Assembly (NCBI RefSeq): GCF_040215105.1
Contig: NZ_CP157875.1
Location: 2,533,501 to 2,597,500, forward strand
Direction of reading: 5' to 3'
Length of the DNA: 64,000 bases
Source of the DNA: Aeromonas veronii
GTDB taxonomy: Bacteria > Pseudomonadota > Gammaproteobacteria > Enterobacterales > Aeromonadaceae
Below, piece by piece: positions 57,358 through 64,000 of this stretch (its first letter is position 1; each line of letters starts with the position of its first letter). Under the pieces are notes generated by a model. It saw nothing but the letters and a program-made list of their open reading frames with translations. It ran no database searches and was not told the DNA's origin. The position numbers and the translations under genes were made by a program.

Positions 57358-58122
57358 TCACCATTTCTTCTTCGGTTGGAACAGGACATCCAGCTCGTCG
57401 GCCTCTTTGTCCTTGATGTTTTGCAGCTCTTTCTCGCTGTGCTGCTGCAGGTGTTCCTCCAGCTGGAGCAAGCCCTGGCGCATGTCTTCTTCCCGGGCGA
57501 ACAGGTAGGCATCCTTGTCGGAGATGTTGGCAAGGGCGCTCAGTCCCTTGGTGTAGAGTTGGCGGCAGGTACCGTACTGCCCCTGGATCTGGGCATCCAT
57601 GGCCCGTTTCACCAGGTTGGCGATATTTACCTTGAGCTGCAGCAGCTCGAGGCGACGATCCTCTTGGGCGAACCCTTGCGGATCTATCTTGCCCTTGTTG
57701 TGCTCCACCCGCAGCACGGCGCGCATCTTCTTGGCCAGCTGCAGCATCTGGATCGCCTGACGATCGGACTCCGGCGTCTTGAAGTGTGCCTCGTCCTGGC
57801 TGCTGTAGTGTTCCTGCACATTCTTGATCTGGATCTGCACATCCTGCACCCGCTGCTTGATCTGGCCGGTGGGCGAGACCTGGGCGATGGCGCGATAGGC
57901 ATCCAGGATCCTGTGCTGCAACAGCAGCACCATGTTCTTGGAGAAGGGCACCAGGTTGACGTTCAGCAGCATCTCTTCGGTTTCGTCCGCCACCGCTTTG
58001 TGGCGAGCAATGGCCTGGCGCTTGTCGGCCTCGGCCTTCTGTTTGTATTGCTGCACCACGTTATAGGCGATGACCAGAAACAGGAGCGCGCCGATAGACA
58101 GCAATATCAAGGTTAAAATCAT
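57358..58122 (-). CDS. Membrane-anchored helical (coiled-coil) protein of unknown function
   Basis: A 254-residue protein with one N-terminal membrane segment (about residues 2-20, MILTLILLSIGALLFLVIAY) and a long, highly charged, mostly helical cytoplasmic part. Heptad-like stretches occur near 25-50 and 205-245 (EEDMRQGLLQLEEHLQQHSEKEL). The C-terminus is basic (QPKKKW). I recognise no family with certainty; it seems conserved in Aeromonas and Vibrio relatives as far as I recall. It is translationally adjacent to the YecM-like gene, which suggests a shared role. Confidence 0.75.
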   Translation of the reverse strand: MILTLILLSIGALLFLVIAYNVVQQYKQKAEADKRQAIARHKAVADETEEMLLNVNLVPFSKNMVLLLQHRILDAYRAIAQVSPTGQIKQRVQDVQIQIKNVQEHYSSQDEAHFKTPESDRQAIQMLQLAKKMRAVLRVEHNKGKIDPQGFAQEDRRLELLQLKVNIANLVKRAMDAQIQGQYGTCRQLYTKGLSALANISDKDAYLFAREEDMRQGLLQLEEHLQQHSEKELQNIKDKEADELDVLFQPKKKW

Positions 58123-58284
58123 AGGGTGTCCAAACTCCTGTCCCAATCCAATTGCCTGATCCTACAACAGCTTACCCCTCACAGGGTAGCGCCCATTGCC
58201 AGCCAGGTTCACAACAATGGCAAGCGGCCCCGCGAGGGGTGGCGCGCAGCCTCAGTCCCTCACTCATATCGCCCGCCTCGCCCA

Positions 58285-59010
58285 TTACTTGAGACAAAAG
58301 CCTCGTGATTGCAGGAAGCCCAGCATGAAGGGGCGCGCCTCCTTGCCGAGAATGGCCTTGATCTGGCCACTCCAGGCCTGCTGTTTGTTGTTGCTGCTGC
58401 GGGCCTGGTAGTAGGCCTGGATCTGATCGTCGTATTGGGCCAGCAGTTCGCGATCGAGCGCAGCTGGGTAGCGGTTCTCGTGAACCACCAGGGCGCGGGG
58501 CAGACGCGGTTTCTGCTCAGGCTGCTGGGCGGGGTGACCCAGACAGAGGCCAAACAGGGGGATCACCTGATGAGGCAGCGAGAGTGCCTCGCTCACCGCA
58601 GCCGGATTGTTGCGAATGCCGCCGATGTAGACACCGCCGAGCCCCAGTGACTGGGCCGCCAACAGGGCGTTCTGGGCCATCAGGGCACCGTCGATGGCGC
58701 CGATCAGCAACTGCTCCACAAAGCCGGTCTGGGCCTGTGGCACTATCTGGCTGTGACGCTGGTAGTCGGCACAAAACAGTAGAAACTCCGCCGCCTCCGC
58801 CACATAGGCCTGATGACCGGCGAGTTCCGCCAGGGTGGCACGCAGCCCCTTGTCGGTCACCCGGATGATGCTGTTGGCCTGCAGGAAGCTGGAACTGGCG
58901 GCCGACTGGGCGGCGCTCAGGATCTGATCGAGCTGGGCGGCATCGATGGGATCGGCGGTGAATTGGCGAATGGAGCGATGGGAAAGGATGAGATCGATGG
59001 TCGGGTTCAT
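58285..59010 (-). CDS. nfsA: Oxygen-insensitive NADPH nitroreductase
   Basis: A 241-residue FMN-dependent nitroreductase/flavin reductase. HRSIRQFTADPID at the start and SLGLGGVYIGGIRNNP and LGHPAQQPEQKPRLPR further on are NfsA/Frp features, and the length equals E. coli NfsA (240). It reduces nitroaromatics and quinones in two-electron steps. I start at ATG 59010 (MNPTIDLILSHRS). It stands between the AbgT carrier gene and the coiled-coil gene, on the same strand, after a strong terminator. Confidence 0.92.
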   Translation of the reverse strand: MNPTIDLILSHRSIRQFTADPIDAAQLDQILSAAQSAASSSFLQANSIIRVTDKGLRATLAELAGHQAYVAEAAEFLLFCADYQRHSQIVPQAQTGFVEQLLIGAIDGALMAQNALLAAQSLGLGGVYIGGIRNNPAAVSEALSLPHQVIPLFGLCLGHPAQQPEQKPRLPRALVVHENRYPAALDRELLAQYDDQIQAYYQARSSNNKQQAWSGQIKAILGKEARPFMLGFLQSRGFCLK

Positions 59011-59041
59011 GGTGCCTCCAGATGAAGGCCTCACTTTACCC

Positions 59042-59067
59042 AAAAAAAACGAGGGGCCCAAGGCCCC
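59042..59067 (-). terminator. Terminator after the AbgT-family gene
   Basis: Minus-strand stem GGGGCC / GGCCCC followed by T8 (plus-strand A run 59042-59049), between the AbgT stop and nfsA. Confidence 0.82.
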
Positions 59068-59076
59068 CCGTCACCC

Positions 59077-60642
59077 TCAAGGGGCAGGATACACATACGG
59101 GGCCTGCAACCCCAGCGGGAAGCCCATCCCCCAGTAGAGCAGCAGGAAGATGCTCCAACTCACCAGGAAGGCCAGGGAGTATGGCAGCATCATGGAGACC
59201 AGGGTGCCGATGCCGGTGCTCTTCACATATTGCTGGCAATAGACCACCACCAGCGGGAAGAAGACCATCAGCGGGGTGATGATGTTGGAGGCGGAATCCC
59301 CTACCCGATAGGCCGCCTGGGTCAGTTCGGGGGAGATCCCCACCGCCATCAGCATGGGCACCAGGATGGGGCTGATCAGCGCCCACTTGGCCGACGCCGA
59401 CCCCACCACCAGGTTGACGGTGGCGGTGAGCAGGATGATGCCGACTATGGTCACTTCCCCCGGCAGGGCCAGGGCGTGCAGCACCTCGGCACCGGAGAGC
59501 GCCAGCAGGGTACCGAGGTTGGAATCCCCGAACGCCTTGATGAAGAGGGCGCAGAAGAAGGCCATCACCATGTAGGAACCCATCTTGTTCATGGTGGCGG
59601 ACATGGCGTCGATCACGTCCTTGCCGCTCTTGAAGCTGCCCGCCACGAAGCCGTAGACGATACCCGGCAGGATGAACAGCAGGAAGATGAGCGGCACGAT
59701 GGATTTCATCACCGGCGCCGCGAAGGTGGTGAGCGAACCATCCGCCGCCCGCATGGGGGAATCGCTCGGCGACAGGGCCAGTCCCAGCAGCACGATGGCC
59801 GCCAGCATGGCAAAGCCGGCCCAGTTGAAGGCCCGGCTCTCCCGGTCACTGTAGCGGCCCATCTCGTCGGCGCTTTCCAGCTCCTCGTTGAGGGGAATGT
59901 GCTTGAGGCGCGGCTCGACGATGCGCTCGGTGACGAACCAGCCCACGCAGATGATCAGCAGGGAGGAGGCGCCGGTGAAGAAGATGTTGCACAGGGTATT
60001 GACCATGTACTCCGGATCGAGCAGCTGGGCAGACGACTGGGTGAACCCCTGCAGCAGGGCATCACCGCCGGAGGGCAGGAAGTTGGCGGCAAAGCCGCCG
60101 GAGACCCCGGCAAAGGCGGCGGCGATCCCCGCCAGCGGGTGACGGCCGGCGGCGTGGAAGATGATGCCCCCGATGGGAATGACCAGCACATAACCCGCAT
60201 CCGCCGCCGTGTGGCTGACGATAGCCACCAGGATCAGCATGGGGGTCAGAAAACGCGCCGGCGTGACCTTGAGCAGCTTCTTGAGACCGGTGTTGATGAA
60301 ACCGGACTGCTCGGCGACGCCCACCCCCAGCATGGCCACCAGCACGATGCCAAGCGGCGCAAAACTGGTGAACGTGGTCACCATGCTGGCGAGAAACTCG
60401 GCAAGCCCTGCGCCGGTCAGCAGGTTGTTGACCACCACGGCCTCGCCGGTGCGGGGATTGACCAGATCAAACGAGAATTGGGAGAGGATCCAGGAACCGA
60501 CCCAGACGATCAACAGCGCATAGAGAAACAGCATGGCGGGGTCTGGCAGCTTGTTGCCCGCCTTCTCCACCCCGTTCAGAAAGCGATTCAACCAGCCGCT
60601 GGGTGGGCTGGCGGGGCCCTTGTTGACTGCAGCTTGACTCAT
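59077..60642 (-). CDS. AbgT family transporter
   Basis: A 521-residue inner-membrane protein with about nine to eleven helices and two re-entrant loops. Characteristic sequences are GVGVAEQSGFINTGLKKL, SHTAADAGYVLVIPIGG, and the C-terminal SASAKWALISPILVPMLMAVGISPELTQAAYRVGDSASNIITPLM. Family members were described as p-aminobenzoyl-glutamate importers (AbgT) or as sulfonamide exporters that keep cells folate-sufficient (MtrF, YdaH). No folate gene is adjacent, so direction and substrate remain open. The start at 60642 (MSQAAVNKG) is chosen over 60786. Confidence 0.9.
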   Translation of the reverse strand: MSQAAVNKGPASPPSGWLNRFLNGVEKAGNKLPDPAMLFLYALLIVWVGSWILSQFSFDLVNPRTGEAVVVNNLLTGAGLAEFLASMVTTFTSFAPLGIVLVAMLGVGVAEQSGFINTGLKKLLKVTPARFLTPMLILVAIVSHTAADAGYVLVIPIGGIIFHAAGRHPLAGIAAAFAGVSGGFAANFLPSGGDALLQGFTQSSAQLLDPEYMVNTLCNIFFTGASSLLIICVGWFVTERIVEPRLKHIPLNEELESADEMGRYSDRESRAFNWAGFAMLAAIVLLGLALSPSDSPMRAADGSLTTFAAPVMKSIVPLIFLLFILPGIVYGFVAGSFKSGKDVIDAMSATMNKMGSYMVMAFFCALFIKAFGDSNLGTLLALSGAEVLHALALPGEVTIVGIILLTATVNLVVGSASAKWALISPILVPMLMAVGISPELTQAAYRVGDSASNIITPLMVFFPLVVVYCQQYVKSTGIGTLVSMMLPYSLAFLVSWSIFLLLYWGMGFPLGLQAPYVYPAP

Positions 60643-60796
60643 TATGGTGATACTCCACGACCAGGAAATGAGGCTGCATACTAGCGATAACGTCCAATAA
60701 AACCCATGATACGAGTCATATATTCGATTAATTTTGTTTAATTTGGTATGTCGCACCATAAAAACGCGACATGCCGCACATCCCACTGTCGAGATT

Positions 60797-62800
60797 TTAG
60801 CCGTTTACCAGCGGATAGGCGCCACTCTTGCACTGGATGACGAAACCCACCTCCTCGACCTCGGCCGCGGTCATGGGAGTGCTGAACAGGAATCCCTGGA
60901 AGATGTGGCAACCCTGGGCGCGCAGGGCCGCCAGCTCGTGCTCGTCCTCCACCCCTTCGGCCAGGATCCCGAGTCCCAGGCTGGTCGCCATGGCGACCGT
61001 GGCCCGGATCACCGGCAGGTTGAGCCCCACCACGAAGGAGCGATCCAGCTTGATGGTGTCGATGGGCAGCCGGTTGAGGTAGGCGAGCGACGAGTAACCG
61101 GTGCCAAAGTCGTCGATGGCTATCTTGATCCCCTGCCCGCTCAAGGCGTCGAGGATGTCGATGCACCCCTTCATATCCAGCATCAGCACGGTTTCGGTCA
61201 GCTCCAGAGTCAGCAGACCGGGATCGACCTCGAATGCCGCGAGCTGCTGGGCCACCAGCCCCGGCAGATTCGCCGACAGCTGGAAGCCGGAGAGATTGAC
61301 CGACACCGGCACCCGCACCTGCCATTGCCGTTGCCACTCCCCCATCTGGGCCAAAGCCGTGGAGAGCACCCAGCTCCCTATCTCGCGAATGAGCCCCATC
61401 TCCTCCGCCAGCGGGATGAACTCCCCCGGGGAGACGTGCCCCAGCACGGGGTTGTACCAGCGCAGCAGGGCCTCGAAGCCGATGAGCCGGCCCTGGGCCA
61501 CATCCACCTGGGGCTGATAGCGCAGGCTCAGCTCCTGGCGGCCCACCGCCTTGGCCAGAAACTGCTTCAAGGTCAGCTTGCGATGCAGGCTCTGCTGCAT
61601 GCTGGGGGTGAAACGCTGCCAGCGCAGGCGTCCCATCTGCTTGGCCTGATACATGGCCATGTCGGCGCGGGTGATGAGGTTGTCGCCATCATCAGCGTCG
61701 TCCGGGTAGATGGCGATGCCGATGCTCCCCCCTATGGTGACCTCGGGGAGGCCGCTCAGCTGCAGCGGCTTGCTCATCTGGGAGAGCATGAGATCCGCCA
61801 CCTCCTGGGCCCGCTCGCTCGCCTGATTGAGGGGCACCAGGGCGGTGAACTCGTCCCCGCCGAGGCGCGCCAGCTCCACGTCCCGCGGACAGATCTGCTT
61901 GAGCCGCCCGGCCACCCGCTCCAGCAGGCGATCCCCCGCCTTGTGGCCGTAGTTGTCATTGACCAGTTTGAAGTTGTCCAAGTCCATGAACACCAGGGCG
62001 AAGCGTCCCCCGATGCCGCAATAGGCCTCGAGGGATTTCATCAGGCCATAGCGGTTGAGCAGGCCGGTGAGGGAGTCGTGCCAGGCCAGGTGGCGGTGTT
62101 CCAGCTCCTCGAGCTTGCGGTCCGTGATGTCCCGCATGGTGAGCAGTATCCTGGCCCCTTGCTGGATGTGACGAAACTGGTACTGAAACCAGCGCATCCC
62201 CTTCAAGGTCCGGCACTCCCCCTCGGCCACCACCTCGTCGAGGCGGGAGAGCCGGCGCAGAAAGGCCTCGTCCACCCCGGAGAACACCTGCATCAGCTGG
62301 CGAACCTGGAGGCCGAAGCAGAGCTCGAAGTGGTGGTTGCCACTTTCGAATCGCCCCTGGTTGTCAAACAGACAGGCAAGGGTATCGCCGGTGGCGAGGG
62401 AGGACTCCTGATAGAGGGTGTCGGCGTCGATCACCGCCTCCGTCATCATCATCAGGCGCCCGGCTATCTCGACCCCGGAGAGGCGCAGATAGACCTGTTT
62501 CTTGACCCCGCGCGGGGAGATGGTCCACCACTCGCTGTAGCTGCGCCCTTGCTGGAAGTCGCCAAGATAACGCTGCAACAGCAGATCGATGGCGGCGGCC
62601 ATGTCGGCCGAGAAGTCGCGGGATTGCAGTTCGATGAGGGAACTCGCCTCCCATACCCCCAGCGCAGAGCCATTGGCCCAGTAGATATGATGACGCTGGA
62701 TGTCATAGACCCAGACAGGGGTATGGAGTGCATCCATGGCAGTGAGTAGGCGTTCGTCTAGCGTATTCATCTTTGGTGGTGATTCATGCTGAGAGCTCAT
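60797..62800 (-). CDS. PAS-GGDEF-EAL c-di-GMP signalling protein
   Basis: A 667-residue soluble regulator. Two PAS-like regions (about residues 15-115 and 125-225) lead to a GGDEF domain (about 228-395; DSLTGLLNRYGLMKSL, DLDNFKLVNDNYGH, LGGDEF intact) and an EAL domain (about 405-655; FEALLRW, NLSGFQLS, ELTETVLM, IDDFGTGYSSLAYL, KLDRSFV, AEGVEDEHEL). Both catalytic sites look complete, so it could make or degrade c-di-GMP; GGDEF domains of such proteins often act as GTP sensors for the EAL part. There is no membrane segment. The start could be 62821, 62800 or 62770. Confidence 0.9.
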   Translation of the reverse strand: MSSQHESPPKMNTLDERLLTAMDALHTPVWVYDIQRHHIYWANGSALGVWEASSLIELQSRDFSADMAAAIDLLLQRYLGDFQQGRSYSEWWTISPRGVKKQVYLRLSGVEIAGRLMMMTEAVIDADTLYQESSLATGDTLACLFDNQGRFESGNHHFELCFGLQVRQLMQVFSGVDEAFLRRLSRLDEVVAEGECRTLKGMRWFQYQFRHIQQGARILLTMRDITDRKLEELEHRHLAWHDSLTGLLNRYGLMKSLEAYCGIGGRFALVFMDLDNFKLVNDNYGHKAGDRLLERVAGRLKQICPRDVELARLGGDEFTALVPLNQASERAQEVADLMLSQMSKPLQLSGLPEVTIGGSIGIAIYPDDADDGDNLITRADMAMYQAKQMGRLRWQRFTPSMQQSLHRKLTLKQFLAKAVGRQELSLRYQPQVDVAQGRLIGFEALLRWYNPVLGHVSPGEFIPLAEEMGLIREIGSWVLSTALAQMGEWQRQWQVRVPVSVNLSGFQLSANLPGLVAQQLAAFEVDPGLLTLELTETVLMLDMKGCIDILDALSGQGIKIAIDDFGTGYSSLAYLNRLPIDTIKLDRSFVVGLNLPVIRATVAMATSLGLGILAEGVEDEHELAALRAQGCHIFQGFLFSTPMTAAEVEEVGFVIQCKSGAYPLVNG

Positions 62801-62907
62801 AGCAACACCAGTCACGGCCATCCCTGAACGACGCCAACGTGCTGGTACAAAATCAGATCCGGCTCATAATCTGGAAACATGCATGGGCAAGATAAGGCCG
62901 GTTTTAT

Positions 62908-63609
62908 ATGAAAACGCTACATGTGAACCCTATGGTCAGAAAAAACGGACTCACATTGATATTGTTGGGTGTAGTCATAACCATAGCCATGATTTTTATA
63001 CTTTTTTTGTTTCGCGAACAACTATTAATCCCGGCCATCTCGGTGCTCCTCGCAGGACTGATGACAGTATTCGTCGGAGCCCTCAAGCTCAATGAGCCTC
63101 ATTTTAGTCTCTCCCTGTGTCAGGATTGTTTGCAATATCACCACAAGCACGGGGGCTGGATCCTGAAATGGAGAAATATTCAACGAATTGACCAGCCGCG
63201 TATCCATTTGGGCTGGGATTTGGTGCCCCTCCCCTATATCGGTCTGAAGATTAAGGATTACGACGATTTTTTGACGTTGATCACACCCCGGCTGGCGGTC
63301 CGCCTGCTGACCGAGCAACGCGCCGTGCTGTTGCAGGCGATGCAGAGCGAGCAGCCAGGCTGCCTTGGCGGCGGTTGTGGCAGTGGCCTGCTGGGGGGAA
63401 AGTTGCTGGAAGAGAGCCGCTTTCGTTCCCCCTCCGGTCAGCGTTACGAGGGGGTGATCGCCATGCTCGGCAACCGTATGACGAGACTGCGGGACTTGCT
63501 GGGGTATGATCTGCTGGTCCCGGACAACAGCTTGGATCGGGCGCCCGCGGATTTTGTCCGCCTGTTGAATGAATATCGCCGGGAATCGAATCTAATCCAG
63601 ATCAATTAA
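62908..63609 (+). CDS. DUF2982 family membrane protein
   Basis: A 233-residue protein with two adjacent membrane helices (about residues 13-35 and 40-58), then a cytoplasmic domain. It contains ILKWRNIQRIDQPRI, a PH-like element, and later GCLGGGCGSGLLGGKLLEE and LRDLLGYDLLVP. I recall these features from DUF2982 proteins of Vibrio and Aeromonas; no function is known. The first 60 codons are AT-richer than the rest. ATG 62908 follows closely on an AT-rich promoter-like region divergent from the GGDEF-EAL gene. Confidence 0.75.
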   Translation: MKTLHVNPMVRKNGLTLILLGVVITIAMIFILFLFREQLLIPAISVLLAGLMTVFVGALKLNEPHFSLSLCQDCLQYHHKHGGWILKWRNIQRIDQPRIHLGWDLVPLPYIGLKIKDYDDFLTLITPRLAVRLLTEQRAVLLQAMQSEQPGCLGGGCGSGLLGGKLLEESRFRSPSGQRYEGVIAMLGNRMTRLRDLLGYDLLVPDNSLDRAPADFVRLLNEYRRESNLIQIN

Positions 63610-63686
63610 ATGCCGGATTGCGCTTGCCAAGCCAGATGACTCTTCATAAGGTCTCTGGCTTGTTACAAACACCCCCTAAGCCGCTT

Positions 63687-64000
63687 ATGAAGTACATCGA
63701 AGAGTTCTATCTGTTCGTCAAGGTGGTGCAAGAGGGCGGTTTCTCCCACGCCGCAGCCGCGCTGGGCATGCCGACCGGCACCATCAGTCGACGAATTTCT
63801 CAGCTGGAGGAGCAGCTTGGCTGCAGCCTGCTGCACAGATCCACCCGCAAGCTGCGCCTCACCGACGAAGGCCTGCGCTATTACGAGCGCCTCTGCACTC
63901 CCCTCGCCGAGATTGAACAGGCGACGGGGGAGATCCAGGGTCAGGATCGCGACATCCGCGGCCTCATTCGCCTCGCGGCCCCCATCGCCCTCTCCAACAC
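63687..64000 (+). CDS. LysR family regulator, 5' part only
   Basis: The first 104 codons of a LysR protein that runs off the window. It starts MKYIEEFYLFVKVVQEGGFS and has the helix-turn-helix AAALGMPTGTISRRISQLEEQLGCSLLHRSTRKLRLT, as in the AaeR/DmlR-like group. The effector domain is just beginning (RLAAPIALSN). No target gene can be named because the downstream side is missing. Confidence 0.85.
   Translation, partial: MKYIEEFYLFVKVVQEGGFSHAAAALGMPTGTISRRISQLEEQLGCSLLHRSTRKLRLTDEGLRYYERLCTPLAEIEQATGEIQGQDRDIRGLIRLAAPIALSN

Overview
The window is a GC-rich gammaproteobacterial chromosome segment. Its content and order fit Aeromonas: nrf cytochrome c maturation genes, the cmk-rpsA-ihfB-lapA-lapB-pyrF block, a rhombosortase, divergent metE/metR, folD beside a Pro-Arg-His tRNA cluster, and an NhaC-type carrier under a lysine riboswitch. 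The genus is inferred from gene order and protein similarity recalled from memory, not from a database search. I see no prophage, integrase, insertion sequence or CRISPR array.

Layout. 1-2.7 kb: 3' end of an nrf operon (nrfE end, a DsbE/CcmG-like thioredoxin, a fused NrfF-NrfG protein). 2.9-10.8 kb: pbpG, dadA, a TetR regulator divergent from an amidohydrolase lipoprotein, an HPP-CBS membrane protein and a family-9 glycosyltransferase. 10.8-14.3 kb: metE and metR, divergent, with candidate MetJ and MetR sites between them. 14.3-17.4 kb: an iron-uptake pair, a TonB-dependent receptor with a Fur-like site and a FhuF-type ferric-siderophore reductase broken by a 14-bp tandem duplication. 17.8-20.9 kb: an overlapping diguanylate cyclase/phosphodiesterase pair with an FNR-like box upstream. 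20.9-27.5 kb: AraC-GyrI and LysR regulators, a Rossmann oxidoreductase, a 2-oxoglutarate oxygenase, a trans-sulfuration PLP enzyme and folD.

27.6-28.1 kb: tRNA-Pro, tRNA-Arg and tRNA-His from one strong promoter. 28.5-38.8 kb: katG, a beta-glucoside PTS/6-phospho-beta-glucosidase/RpiR locus, and a DeoR + HAD phosphatase operon divergent from an MFS carrier + phosphoribosyltransferase operon across a large palindromic operator. 38.8-39.4 kb: tRNA-Ser(GGA) preceded by duplicated terminators and degenerate, hairpin-rich tRNA-tail modules. 39.5-44.8 kb: a YbjN-like protein, a QEGLA-motif putative metallopeptidase, tdk, a lysine-riboswitch-controlled NhaC-family carrier and hns.

44.8-54.5 kb: PduO-type adenosyltransferase, DUF3820 protein, queE, queC, a DTW-domain tRNA modification enzyme whose start codon overlaps that of a divergent rhombosortase, then pyrF, lapB, lapA, ihfB, rpsA, cmk and ribA. 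54.6-64 kb: a LysR/MFS divergent pair resembling ynfL/ynfM, a YecM-like protein with a membrane coiled-coil partner, nfsA, an AbgT-family carrier, a PAS-GGDEF-EAL protein, a DUF2982 protein and the start of another LysR gene.

The observations I rate highest are the slipped-repeat frameshift in the FhuF-like reductase, the tRNA-Ser-associated hairpin modules, the lysine riboswitch with two stacked candidate expression hairpins, and the possibly oxygen-responsive c-di-GMP synthesis/degradation pair. No multi-gene system here is one I would call wholly undescribed.
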